The position numbers and the translations under genes are program-made. 34,686 nt of DNA from Pseudomonadota bacterium (GTDB lineage Bacteria > Pseudomonadota > Gammaproteobacteria > Xanthomonadales > Rhodanobacteraceae): the NCBI GenBank assembly GCA_028873095.1, contig JAGWMU010000008.1:1-34686 (forward strand), given 5' to 3'. The notes under the pieces are model-generated. The model was not told where the DNA came from, did not search any database, and saw nothing but the letters and a program-made list of their open reading frames with translations. This document shows, in pieces, positions 7,399 through 15,621 of this stretch (positions are counted from its first letter, which is position 1; each line of letters opens with the position of its first letter).

Positions 7399-8820
7399 AT
7401 GAGCGCAACAGGGCGCAAGATTTCCGTGGTTACGGCGGCGTGGCTGCTCGGCGCCGCATGTGTTGCCCGGCCCGCGCCCGCCGCCACGCATCCGGATTGG
7501 CCCATGTTCGGCTGGGATGCGGGCCGCAGCAGCGCCCCCAAGGTCTCGATGGGGATCGCCGCGAGCGATCTGCACGCATTGCGGCGTCAGCAGGTCAGGA
7601 TCGACGGCACCGTGGATGCGTCGGCGATCTATCTGCACGGCGCGACCGTGAAGGGTGCGACGCACGACGTCTTCTTCGTCACGACGACCTACGGCAAGAC
7701 GCTCGCCGTCGATGCCGACCATGGAACGGTGCTTTGGGAATACACGCCGTCCGGTTACAAGAGTTTCGCGGGCACCGATCAGATCACGACGGCGACGCCG
7801 GTGGCCGACCCCGATCGCCAACACATCTATGCCGCGTCACCGGACGGCATGATCCGCAAGCTCGCGGTGGCCGACGGCCGGGTCGTGTGGCGCAGGGCGA
7901 TTACCCGCTTGCCGAGCCGCGAGAAGATTGCTTCGCCGCTCGCCTATTTCCATGGGGGCGTGATCGCCGTCACCGGCGGGTACATCGGCGATGCCCCGCC
8001 GTATCAGGGCCATGTGGCCATACTCGATGCCGGGACCGGCGCATTGCTTCACGTATGGAACGCGCTCTGCAGCGACCGGCACGAACTGCTGGATCCGACC
8101 TCATGCCGGCAAAGCGACGCGGCGATCTGGGGCCGCGCCGGCGCCGTCATCGACGCGGCGACGGGGCATATCTTCGTCGCCACCGGCAACGCACCCTGGA
8201 ACGGCATCGACGACTGGGGCGATGTCGTCATCGAGCTGAATGCCGACGCGACGAAAATCCTGGGCAACTACACGCCGCGCAACACCGAGAAGCTCAACGC
8301 GACCGACCGGGACCTCGGTTCCAGCGCGCCGGTACTGACCGGCGGTCCGTTCATCGTCCAGGGCGGCAAGGACGGTCAACTGCGTGTACTGGACTGGCGC
8401 AAGATGGCGGGAACCGAGCCGCACCGCGGTGGTGCGTCATCCCGCGTGCCGACTCCCGGCGATGCGCTGCTGTTCACGGCGCCGGCCGTTCTGCGTCGGG
8501 CCGCCGCCACCTGGATCTATGTGGCAGACAACCGCGGGACGTCGGCGTGGACGCTGGGCGCGGGCAAGCTTCAACCGCGGTGGCACAACAGCCGCGCCGG
8601 CACCAGCCCAGTGGTCGCCGACGGCCTGCTGTTCGTGTATGACCCGCATGGGGAGCTGCGCGTATATGAGGCAATGAACGGACGCGAGCTTGCCGATCTC
8701 GCGTGCGGCAACGGTCACTGGAACAGCCCGATCGTGGCGGATGGCCGGATCGTGCTGCCGGAAGGGAGCGCGAACGCGCACCAGACCAGTGGTGTACTCG
8801 ACATCTGGCGGGTGCGCTGA
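7399..8820 (+). CDS. Secreted PQQ-type beta-propeller protein
   Basis: A 473-aa protein with a Sec-type signal peptide (MSATGRKISVVTAAWLLGAA, cleavage likely after PAPAA near residue 26), then a beta-propeller of PQQ-like repeats. Repeat blades with the A-x-D-xx-xG-xxxW pattern are visible (LAVDADHGTVLWEY, IRKLAVADGRVVWRR, VAILDAGTGALLHVW, LRVYEAMNGREL). Two close cysteines (C S D R H at about 224 and C R Q S at about 235) may form a disulfide. No cytochrome c CxxCH motif is present, so a full PQQ dehydrogenase is unlikely. It is probably a periplasmic scaffold or orphan propeller. The frame extends upstream, but ATG 7399 gives the only good signal peptide. Confidence 0.8.
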   Translation: MSATGRKISVVTAAWLLGAACVARPAPAATHPDWPMFGWDAGRSSAPKVSMGIAASDLHALRRQQVRIDGTVDASAIYLHGATVKGATHDVFFVTTTYGKTLAVDADHGTVLWEYTPSGYKSFAGTDQITTATPVADPDRQHIYAASPDGMIRKLAVADGRVVWRRAITRLPSREKIASPLAYFHGGVIAVTGGYIGDAPPYQGHVAILDAGTGALLHVWNALCSDRHELLDPTSCRQSDAAIWGRAGAVIDAATGHIFVATGNAPWNGIDDWGDVVIELNADATKILGNYTPRNTEKLNATDRDLGSSAPVLTGGPFIVQGGKDGQLRVLDWRKMAGTEPHRGGASSRVPTPGDALLFTAPAVLRRAAATWIYVADNRGTSAWTLGAGKLQPRWHNSRAGTSPVVADGLLFVYDPHGELRVYEAMNGRELADLACGNGHWNSPIVADGRIVLPEGSANAHQTSGVLDIWRVR

Positions 8821-8853
8821 GGCGCCGGTCGGGCTTCCGCAAACCACGGCGCC
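8821..8853. terminator. Candidate bidirectional terminator stem
   Basis: GGCGCCG (8821-8827) and CGGCGCC (8847-8853) form a perfect 7-bp stem with a 19-nt loop, in the 47-bp gap between the convergent propeller and greB genes. No T-run follows on either strand. Confidence 0.35.
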
Positions 8854-8867
8854 GTCGCGACGCATCC

Positions 8868-9368
8868 CTACCCGTAATCCACCGCCACCACCGCGAACCG
8901 CGCCGGTCCGCCCGGCAGCTCGGTGGCGAATTCGTCGTCCACGCGTTTCTTCAGTGCCGCCCGCGCGATCGGCGAGTCGATGCTGATCCAGCCCTGTTTC
9001 GCATCGGTCTCGTCGGGGCCGACGATGCGGTAGCGCAGCACCTCGCCGGTGTCGATGTTTTCGAGCTCGATGCGGGCGCCGAAGAACACCAGGCCGCGAT
9101 CGCCGGGAGCGCCCTCGGCGACCTTGAGCGAGGGGATGCGCCGGGTCAGGTAGCGGGCGCGGCGGTCGATCTCGGCAAGCTGCTTCTTGCGGTAGATGTA
9201 TTCGGCGTTTTCCGAGCGGTCGCCTTCGGCCGCCGCGGCGGTGATGGCCTTGACCACTTCCGGTCGCAAGGTGTGCCACAGATGGTCGAGTTCGGCCTTC
9301 AGCCGCTCGAAACCTTCGCGGGTGATGATCGCGGTGGAGCCGGGCGAGGGCGGACGCCAGCGGCTCAC
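8868..9368 (-). CDS. greB: Transcription elongation factor GreB
   Basis: A 166-aa Gre-family factor that enters the secondary channel of RNA polymerase and stimulates cleavage of backtracked RNA. The N-terminal coiled coil ([17 protein letters not shown] to about residue 80) has the acidic tip [11 protein letters not shown]. The C-terminal FKBP-like domain follows ([19 protein letters not shown], then [14 protein letters not shown]). Length and the basic patch [12 protein letters not shown] favour GreB over GreA. It starts with GTG at 9368, whose GTGA overlaps the TGA stop of the upstream TPR gene (9365-9367), so translation is probably coupled. Confidence 0.92.
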   Translation of the reverse strand: MSRWRPPSPGSTAIITREGFERLKAELDHLWHTLRPEVVKAITAAAAEGDRSENAEYIYRKKQLAEIDRRARYLTRRIPSLKVAEGAPGDRGLVFFGARIELENIDTGEVLRYRIVGPDETDAKQGWISIDSPIARAALKKRVDDEFATELPGGPARFAVVAVDYG

Positions 9369-10609
9369 AGCAGGTCCACCAGGCGTTGCCGCTGGACATC
9401 GATGTCGGCACGCAGCGGATGGTCGGGCCAGTCGGCGGCCAGTTGCTCCAGCAGTTGCAGTGCCTGGGCATGCTGGTCGGAGTGTTCGCCGAGCAGGCGC
9501 GCGGCCAGCAGGCCGTAGTGCGGTGCGTGCCCGTCGCGCGGCCAGTGCGCGAGATAACCGCGGCAGAGTTTCAGCGTGAGCCGGGTGATGCCCAGGCGCG
9601 CGGCCAGGTCGGCCAGTTCGCCGCAGGTGCGCGGGTCGTCGGGGATGAAGTCGGCATCGAGCGCGCTGCATTCCTGCAGCACGCCCAGGGCGCGGCGCGA
9701 TTCGCCCTGGGCGATCAGCGCCGCCATCCAGATCTGCCCGTGGATCAGCAAGGCGTCGGTGCGGCCCTGCCGTTGCAGCAGCCGGCGATAGGCCAGGTGC
9801 AGGCTGGCCGGCGCGGCGCTGTCGCGCAGGCGCGGCACCAGCAGGTCGAGCGCAGCCGGCGCGTCGTCGGTCGCCAGTTCTTCCACCCGGTCCAGCAATT
9901 GCTGGTCGGCATCCTGGTGGATGTCCTGCGCCAGCCGGTGCGCCTGCGGCCGCAGGCCGAAGTGCTCGTGGCGCAGGTGGATCAGCAGGCCCATCAGGTG
10001 AAAGTTGAGGACCGTGGCGTAGGTGGCCACGAAGTAGAACAGCGGCATCGAGACCGCCCGCGGCAGCGCCGACCCGAAAGCGATCTGCGCCACGCCGAGG
10101 ATCAGTGCGATCAGCACCTGCACGCCGATCAGCAGCAGGTAACGCGCACCGAAACGCGACATCACCTGCATCCAGGTCAGCGGGTTCAACGCGTGCCGCA
10201 CGCTGCCATCCAGCGCCAGCGACATCGCGATGGCGGGCAGGCTGACCGCCATCAGCACGCCGACGAGCCAGGTGCCGCCGCCGAAGCTCAGCTTGACCAG
10301 GAGGGTCAGCACGGCGGACCACAGCACGATCGCCACCAGCGCCCAGCCGCCATGGCCGGGCTCGGCGAACTCCGGCGGCATCGCGAAGCCGTCGGCGGTA
10401 TGCCGCAGGCATTCGAGCGCGTACATGTAGGTGGCCGCCCAGATCGCCAGTTCCAGAAACCAGCCGGCGACCGGCAGCAGCGCCAGATAATGGGCGAGCG
10501 TGAACGCCACCAGGCCCGGCAGCGCACTGGCCCGCAGCGGGTAGCGCAAGGCGTCCGGCAATTGCCGCGACAGCGGCAGGCGGGTATCGATCAGTTCGAT
10601 TTTCGGCAT
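9365..10609 (-). CDS. Membrane protein with C-terminal TPR-like helices, unknown function
   Basis: A 414-aa protein I cannot assign to a named family. The N-terminal half holds about four to five hydrophobic segments (around residues 30-60, 90-110, 112-130, 155-175 and 185-205), in the style of DUF4013-like membrane proteins. The C-terminal half from about residue 215 is soluble and helical, with TPR-like patterns ([37 protein letters not shown]). The start [13 protein letters not shown] at 10609 is chosen because upstream residues are low-complexity and basic. Its stop overlaps the greB start by GTGA, making a two-gene transcript. A membrane-anchored scaffold is a guess. Confidence 0.75.
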   Translation of the reverse strand: MPKIELIDTRLPLSRQLPDALRYPLRASALPGLVAFTLAHYLALLPVAGWFLELAIWAATYMYALECLRHTADGFAMPPEFAEPGHGGWALVAIVLWSAVLTLLVKLSFGGGTWLVGVLMAVSLPAIAMSLALDGSVRHALNPLTWMQVMSRFGARYLLLIGVQVLIALILGVAQIAFGSALPRAVSMPLFYFVATYATVLNFHLMGLLIHLRHEHFGLRPQAHRLAQDIHQDADQQLLDRVEELATDDAPAALDLLVPRLRDSAAPASLHLAYRRLLQRQGRTDALLIHGQIWMAALIAQGESRRALGVLQECSALDADFIPDDPRTCGELADLAARLGITRLTLKLCRGYLAHWPRDGHAPHYGLLAARLLGEHSDQHAQALQLLEQLAADWPDHPLRADIDVQRQRLVDLL

Positions 10610-10833
10610 GGCGGCGATGCTCCGCTCAGCGCTTGCCGCCGGCGATGCCGGGCGTGCGTGCCGTTGGCGTTCCGGCCGCCCCGGTCGCGACCCGGCGACG
10701 GCTGCCGTCACGTGGCTCCTGGCAGGCGCTGCGGTTGCGGTCGATCGGGATCGCGGTCATGGCGTGCTTCCGTTGGCGTCGGTCGATTGTAGCCATCCCG
10801 GCCGCGTCGCGACGCCGCCGCGCCACGGGCTCA

Positions 10834-10862
10834 TTGAGTCGGCGCGCCGTGCAGGCTATCGT
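10834..10862 (+). promoter_or_regulatory. Putative sigma-70 promoter for mltD
   Basis: TTGAGT (10834-10839) and TATCGT (10857-10862) are separated by 17 bp, 27 bp before the mltD ATG. The rest of the 280-bp divergent gap (10610-10889) shows nothing else recognisable. Confidence 0.4.
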
Positions 10863-10889
10863 GGGCGTTTTACGCGGGTGAAGCCGGTG

Positions 10890-12365
10890 ATGTCGTTGCG
10901 TGCTGCTGTCCGTTCCCTGCGCCTGGCCCTGCTTGCGGCGATGCTGGTCTTGCTGGCTGGCTGCGCCAGCGGCGGCGGCGCCAGACCGCCGATGCCGCTC
11001 GTCACGCTTTACGGCCAGCTCGACCAGGCCAGCAGGGACTACGAGACCGCGCTGCGGCAGGCGCGCGCCGGAGATCGGCAGGCGTCGCAACAGACGCTCA
11101 CCCAGTCGCTGGACCGGCTGCGGCAGGCGTCTGCGCGATGCGGCGCGACCGCGGGCTGCGATCCGCAGCGGTTTTTTTCGGTGTTCGACCACTTGCTGCG
11201 CCTGAAGGACGGCGACTTCGACGACGGCCTGGATCTGAGCGGCGATGTCGACACCTCGCAGGCGGCACTTGCCGCCGGCAAGACCGGTGCGGCCAGCCTG
11301 CCGGAGGCGCAGCGCAGCGTCATCCTGCTGCGCGGACAGAAGCTGTCGGAGCTGATCGCGATGAACGGCCCGGTCAAGGCGGCGCTGGAGGACTGGCTGA
11401 CATGGCGGCGTCCGAACCTGATGGCGGCCTACGTCAACTACGAATACCTGCGCTACCAGATGTGGCCGCAGTACAAGCAGGCGGATCTGCCCGAGGCGTT
11501 GCTGTTCGGCATCATGGCCAAGGAATCCGGCGGCAAGGTCAATGCGGTGTCGCGCTCGGGTGCGGCCGGCCCGCTGCAGTTCATGTACGCCACCGGCCTG
11601 CGCTTCGGACTGGGTACCGAAGACGGATTCGACATGCGCTTCGACCCGGCGGCATCGGCGAAGGCGAATGCCGCGTACCTCAACGAGCAGCTGAAGAAAT
11701 TCAACAACAACCTCGAACTCACCATTGCGGCCTACAACGGCGGCGAAGGCCGCATGAGCCGCCTGGTGGGGGACGACAGCTCGGTGAGCTTCTACGATCC
11801 GCGCATCTACGACCAGTTGTCGCAGGAGACTCGCGACTACGTGCCGGCGGTGCTGGCCGCCGCGTGGCTGTTCCTGCATCCGGACAGCTACAACCTGAGG
11901 TTCCCACGGGTCGACGGCAGGCCCGGCTCGATCGTGCTGAAGCGGCCGGCATCGCTGTCCGAGCTGACCGTGTGCCTGGGCTCGGCCAGGGGCATGGACG
12001 ACGGCTGGTTCCGCACCTTGCGCAATCTCAATGCGCGACTGGATCCACGAGTGAGCCAGCCGGCCGGTACGCAGCTGCAGGTGCCCAGGCTGCTGGAGAA
12101 GGTGTACGCGGCGCGCTGCGTGGACGGTCCCTGGCCGATCCTCGCGCAGGACCTGCACAGCGCGGTGGTGCCGCCGATCGCGGCGCCGACGCATGCGCCG
12201 GCCATCCGCAGGGAGCGCCGCTACCGGGTGCGGCGGGGCGATACCCTGATCAGCATCGTGCGCAAGCTGCATTGTTCGAGCGTGCAGGAAATCGCCGACA
12301 TGAACCGGCTGAAGCGCCACCGCATCCAGGCCGGGCACATGTTGAAGCTGCCCGTCTGCGAGTGA
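10890..12365 (+). CDS. mltD: Membrane-bound lytic murein transglycosylase with LysM (MltD-like)
   Basis: A 491-aa lipoprotein predicted to cleave peptidoglycan glycan strands. The signal peptide ends in the lipobox LLAGC (Cys about residue 24). A helical N-terminal domain follows, then an SLT/goose-lysozyme-type domain with catalytic Glu about residue 212 (FGIMAKESGGKVNAVSRSGA), then GPLQFM and the AAYNGGEGRM motif. A LysM domain closes the protein (YRVRRGDTLISIVRKLHCSS to about residue 490). Typical MltD has two or more LysM repeats; only one is obvious here. The ATG at 10890 is chosen since it starts right before the Arg-rich n-region. It converges with the small unknown gene at 12409. Confidence 0.9.
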   Translation: MSLRAAVRSLRLALLAAMLVLLAGCASGGGARPPMPLVTLYGQLDQASRDYETALRQARAGDRQASQQTLTQSLDRLRQASARCGATAGCDPQRFFSVFDHLLRLKDGDFDDGLDLSGDVDTSQAALAAGKTGAASLPEAQRSVILLRGQKLSELIAMNGPVKAALEDWLTWRRPNLMAAYVNYEYLRYQMWPQYKQADLPEALLFGIMAKESGGKVNAVSRSGAAGPLQFMYATGLRFGLGTEDGFDMRFDPAASAKANAAYLNEQLKKFNNNLELTIAAYNGGEGRMSRLVGDDSSVSFYDPRIYDQLSQETRDYVPAVLAAAWLFLHPDSYNLRFPRVDGRPGSIVLKRPASLSELTVCLGSARGMDDGWFRTLRNLNARLDPRVSQPAGTQLQVPRLLEKVYAARCVDGPWPILAQDLHSAVVPPIAAPTHAPAIRRERRYRVRRGDTLISIVRKLHCSSVQEIADMNRLKRHRIQAGHMLKLPVCE

Positions 12366-12408
12366 GCCGGTCGAGCGGAGTCCGTCGGGCCCCCGGGGCG
12401 CCTGGCGG

Positions 12409-12849
12409 TCAGGCCGCTACGCCGGACTGCATCCAGCTTTCGGCGATGTCGTTCTGGTGGTGCACATCCTTCAGCTGGCGCAGCAACTGCATCACCTGAC
12501 GATGGATGGGCTGCAGGTTGGCGTGCGGCGAGTTCTTGGTTTCGTGGTAGGCCACGGCCAGCCACAAGGCGATGCCGCGCAGCGCCACTTCGCCGTTGCC
12601 GGAGCGGGCGCGCTCGTGGCCCGCCTCGGTGCCCTGTCCCCACGGCAGGTAGCGCAGTTCCGGCGAGGTGCCGTACAGGTGAGGGAAATCGCTGCGCGCC
12701 GCCTGGCCGATTTCGCGCAGGGTCAATGTACTGAGCCGGACCCGGTTGCGGACCGGCAAGGCCTGGATGCTGCGCTCGATGTCGTGGAACTGCTGCCGAA
12801 GCCGGCGCGCACGTATCATCGCGATGACGGGAGTAATAAGTAGCTGCAT
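12409..12849 (-). CDS. Conserved-looking hypothetical protein, 146 aa
   Basis: A 146-aa product with no family I recognise. It begins MQLLITPVIAMIRARRLRQQ, a short hydrophobic stretch followed by basic residues, which may be a membrane anchor. It continues as a helical, charged protein with the segment IALWLAVAYHETKNSPHAN and a Gln/His-rich C-terminal helix (RQVMQLLRQLKDVHHQND). GGAGG about 7 nt before the ATG is a good ribosome-binding site and supports a real gene. It is downstream of psd on the same strand but 231 bp away, behind a phased CGTCA array that may regulate it. It has no enzyme motif. Confidence 0.7.
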   Translation of the reverse strand: MQLLITPVIAMIRARRLRQQFHDIERSIQALPVRNRVRLSTLTLREIGQAARSDFPHLYGTSPELRYLPWGQGTEAGHERARSGNGEVALRGIALWLAVAYHETKNSPHANLQPIHRQVMQLLRQLKDVHHQNDIAESWMQSGVAA

Positions 12850-13080
12850 GGATGCCTCCGTCCTGATCTTGGCTGCGCTGATGACAGGCAGTGGGTGCGA
12901 GCCTAGCGAAGGAGGCGCGGCGGATACGCCGAAAACGTCACAAAATGACGTATTGCGTCAGTCGAACCCGGGGCAGGCTCCGGGCGCAACGAAGTCGAAG
13001 CGTGCCGGCGGCGCCCGATGTTTGCCGGACGGGCAACGGGGCCTGGGGTATCCCTGCAAGACCTGTCCGCGCCACTGCCC
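12850..13080. promoter_or_regulatory. Intergenic region with phased CGTCA half-sites
   Basis: CGTCA (12936-12940), TGACG (12946-12950) and CGTCA (12956-12960) are spaced exactly 10 bp apart with alternating orientation. The first pair is ACGTCA-CAAAA-TGACGT. The array lies about 87-113 bp before the small unknown gene. On the minus strand the first palindrome is followed by TTTTC, so it could alternatively be a weak terminator for psd. Confidence 0.45.
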
Positions 13081-13917
13081 TCAACAACGGCCGATCCGTT
13101 GCCCCACCTGCACTGCTTGCTGCGGTTGCAGGGCGTCCAGCGTGGCGCTGCCGGCGGGCAGCAGCACGATCACCGTCGAGCCCATGTTGAAACGCCCCAT
13201 TTCGGCGAAGCGTTCCAGGGCGATGTGCCGGCCCTCGAACGATTTGCGGCGGATCGCCGGGGCGTACGGCGGGATCACCAGGCCGTCCCACACGGTGGCC
13301 ACCGACGAGACCAGGATCGCGCCCACCATCACCAGCGCGAACGGGCCGTGCTCGCCCTCGAAGTGGCACACCAGGCGCTCGTTGCGCGCGAACAGGCGGG
13401 GGATCGCCTCGACCGCGAACGGCGCCACGCTGAAGATGCGGCCGGGCACGTGCACGGTCTCCCTCAGCGTGCCCTTGAGCGGCATGTGCACGCGGTGGTA
13501 GTCGCGCGGCGACAGGTAGACCGTGGCGAACGAGCCGTCGCGATACGGCGCGGCGGCGGCTTCGTCGCCGAGCAGTTCGGCCGCGCTGTAGTCGCGCCCC
13601 TTGGCCTGGAAGATGCGGCCGTCGACGATCGCGCCGGCCTGGCTGATGCGGCCGTCGGCGGGACAGAGCAGGGCGGCCGGATCGGCGTCGGCGCGGCGCG
13701 CGCCGGGGCGCAGTTCGCGGGTGAAAAACGCATTGAAGTGCGGGTAGGCCCGCGCATCGGGCTGCACCGCCTCGGCCATGTCGACCCGGTAGTTGCGCAC
13801 GATGGCGCCGATCAGCCAGTTCTTCCACGGCGCGAAGGTCCAGCGGGTGGCCCGGTAGACCAGCCGCGACAGCGCGCGATGGGGCAGCAGGTATTGCAGC
13901 AATACGTTGAAAGTCAT
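13081..13917 (-). CDS. psd: Phosphatidylserine decarboxylase
   Basis: A 278-aa membrane-associated proenzyme that decarboxylates phosphatidylserine to phosphatidylethanolamine. The self-cleavage motif is FNMGSTV (G246-S247-T248). Cleavage before the serine yields the small alpha chain with its pyruvoyl group and leaves a beta chain of about 246 residues. Other conserved blocks are FFTRELRPG, CPADGRI, YLSPRDYHRVHMPL and ERLVCHFEGEHG. The start MTFNVLLQYLLPH at 13917 is chosen; the frame opens further upstream through the hairpin but that part is repeat sequence. A TATACT -10 at 13924-13929 would place the transcript start at or next to the ATG, implying a leaderless or near-leaderless mRNA. 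Confidence 0.96.
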   Translation of the reverse strand: MTFNVLLQYLLPHRALSRLVYRATRWTFAPWKNWLIGAIVRNYRVDMAEAVQPDARAYPHFNAFFTRELRPGARRADADPAALLCPADGRISQAGAIVDGRIFQAKGRDYSAAELLGDEAAAAPYRDGSFATVYLSPRDYHRVHMPLKGTLRETVHVPGRIFSVAPFAVEAIPRLFARNERLVCHFEGEHGPFALVMVGAILVSSVATVWDGLVIPPYAPAIRRKSFEGRHIALERFAEMGRFNMGSTVIVLLPAGSATLDALQPQQAVQVGQRIGRC

Positions 13918-13923
13918 CGTGCC

Positions 13924-14043
13924 AGTATAAGGGGGCAGGAGTGAGTGAAGAGGAGTGAGGAGTGAGAGAAAGGCGGCTTGCCGCCAGCTCATGCTTGTCT
14001 CTCACTCCTCACCCCTCTTCACTCACTCCTCTCTAGCTATACT
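13924..14043. promoter_or_regulatory. Divergent psd/prmB promoter region
   Basis: TATACT is present on both strands: minus at 13924-13929 toward psd and plus at 14038-14043 toward prmB. The DNA between them is the heptamer hairpin at 13937-14030, which covers both expected -35 regions. No TTGACA-like -35 is seen for either gene. Confidence 0.5.
13937..14030. repeat. Heptamer-arm inverted repeat (hairpin H2)
   Basis: The 32-nt left arm (13937-13968) and right arm (13999-14030) are complementary at 31 of 32 positions. The left arm is built on the heptamer GGAGTGA (seen three times, with one variant block). The loop contains a small nested stem, GGCGG-CTTG-CCGCC (13972-13985). It is the same family as the element between trpB and trpA. 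Confidence 0.9.
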
Positions 14044-14071
14044 TGCCGACCTTTCCGCTTCCGGTGTTGCC

Positions 14072-14998
14072 GTGACCGCCGAACTCGCCACCATCATCGA
14101 CTTCATCCGGTACGGCGCGAGCCGTTTCGCGGCGGCGGGCCTCACGTTCGGCCACAGCCACGACAATCCGATCGACGAGGCCACCCATCTGGTGCTGGCC
14201 AGCCTGCATCTGCCGCCGGACATCCCGCCGGCCTACGGCGCGGGCCGCCTGACGCACGACGAGCGGGCCCGGCTGCTGGCGCTGATCGAGCGCCGGGTCG
14301 ACGAGCGCCTGCCGGTGGCCTACCTGGTCGGCGAAACCTGGTTCGCCGGGCTGAAGTTCAAGAGCGACCGCCGCGCGCTGGTGCCGCGTTCGCCGATCGC
14401 CGAGCTGATCGAGTCGGGCTTCGCGCCGTGGCTGGACGAGCGCCACGTCGAACGCGCGCTGGACCTGTGCACCGGCTCGGGCTGCATCGGCATCGCGATC
14501 GCCGAGTACAACCCCGAGTGGCGGGTCGACATCGCCGACATCAGCGACGATGCGCTGGCGCTGGCGCGCGAGAACATCGCGTTCCAGCACGTCGAGGGTC
14601 GGGTCGAGGCGATCCGCTCGGACCTGTTCGGCGGCCTCGCGGGCCGCCGCTACGACTTGATCGTGTCCAATCCGCCGTACGTCACCGAGGACGAATACGC
14701 GGCGCTGCCGGGCGAATACCGCCACGAGCCGAAGCTCGGCCTCACCTCGGGCCGGGACGGCCTGGACCTGTGTCTGCGCATGCTGGACGAGGCGGCCGAT
14801 CATCTCGCCGAGGACGGCCTGCTGATCGTCGAGGTGGGCGAGAGCGAGCATGCGCTGGCTGCCCTGTTGCCGGAGGTGCCGTTCGTGTGGATCGAGTTCA
14901 AGGTCGGCGCGATGGGCGTGTTCGCGCTGGAACGGCGCGACCTGGTCGAACATGCGGCGGCGATCCGGGCCGCGGCCGCCGCCCGTCGACGGCTCTGA
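14072..14998 (+). CDS. prmB: 50S ribosomal protein L3 glutamine methyltransferase PrmB
   Basis: A 308-aa SAM-dependent N5-glutamine methyltransferase that modifies a glutamine of ribosomal protein L3. The SAM-binding motif is DLCTGSGCIGIAIA at about residues 131-144. The catalytic SNPPYVTEDEYAALP is at about 199-213, with NPPY contacting the target glutamine amide. The helical N-terminal domain (FIRYGASRF, then THLVLASLHLP) and the EYRHEPKLGLTSGRDGLD segment are PrmB-like, separating it from PrmC. It starts with GTG at 14072; no in-frame ATG gives a sensible N-terminus. A GNAT gene follows 13 bp later. Confidence 0.93.
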   Translation: MTAELATIIDFIRYGASRFAAAGLTFGHSHDNPIDEATHLVLASLHLPPDIPPAYGAGRLTHDERARLLALIERRVDERLPVAYLVGETWFAGLKFKSDRRALVPRSPIAELIESGFAPWLDERHVERALDLCTGSGCIGIAIAEYNPEWRVDIADISDDALALARENIAFQHVEGRVEAIRSDLFGGLAGRRYDLIVSNPPYVTEDEYAALPGEYRHEPKLGLTSGRDGLDLCLRMLDEAADHLAEDGLLIVEVGESEHALAALLPEVPFVWIEFKVGAMGVFALERRDLVEHAAAIRAAAAARRRL

Positions 14999-15011
14999 GC
15001 GGGGCGGCGGC

Positions 15012-15557
15012 ATGGAGCTCGACACGGCGCGATTGCGGCTCGATGCCTTGCGCCCGCAGGATGCGGAAGCGCTGTTCGGCTATCGCGCGAACCCGGGCGT
15101 GGCGCGCTTCCAGGGCTGGCGCCCGACGAGCATCGCGCAGGCCGCCGATTTCATCGCGCGCCAGGCCGGCGCCTCGCTGGCCCGGCCCGGCGGCTGGTTC
15201 CAGCGCGCGATCCGCTTGCGCGAAGACGGCCGCCTGATCGGCGACCTGGGCATTCGCCTGCCGGGCGATGCCGAGGGCTCGGTCGAAGTCGGCATCAGCA
15301 TCGCACCGGCCTTTCAGGCGCAGGGTTACGCCAGCGAAGCGCTGCGCGCGGTGTTCGAACGGGTGTTCGCGGGCCTGGGCCGGCACCGCATCCACGCCTC
15401 GGTCGACCCGCGCAATCTGGCCAGCATGGCCTTGCTGCGCTCGCTGGGCATGCGCCAGGAGGCGCATTTCCGCGAAAGCCTGTGGCTGCGCGGCGAGTGG
15501 GTCGACGATGCGGTGTTCGCGATGCTGGCGCGGGAATGGCCGGCGCATCGCGCATGA
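15012..15557 (+). CDS. GNAT family N-acetyltransferase (RimJ/RimL-like)
   Basis: A 181-aa acetyl-CoA-dependent acetyltransferase. The beginning [20 protein letters not shown] is the strand-turn-helix of the RimJ/RimL/Acetyltransf_3 type. The acetyl-CoA pyrophosphate loop follows strand 4 ([20 protein letters not shown], motif Q/RxxGxA at about residues 104-110). The end, [20 protein letters not shown], then [14 protein letters not shown], is the usual C-terminal pattern. It starts 13 bp after prmB and is probably co-transcribed. The substrate is unknown; relatives modify protein N-termini, small amines or antibiotics. Confidence 0.9.
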   Translation: MELDTARLRLDALRPQDAEALFGYRANPGVARFQGWRPTSIAQAADFIARQAGASLARPGGWFQRAIRLREDGRLIGDLGIRLPGDAEGSVEVGISIAPAFQAQGYASEALRAVFERVFAGLGRHRIHASVDPRNLASMALLRSLGMRQEAHFRESLWLRGEWVDDAVFAMLAREWPAHRA

Positions 15558-15621
15558 CTGGCCCGCTGGGCGCGCTATCGCGCTAAGCTGTGCAGGTTTG
15601 ATCCGGACGTCCATTCCGCCC

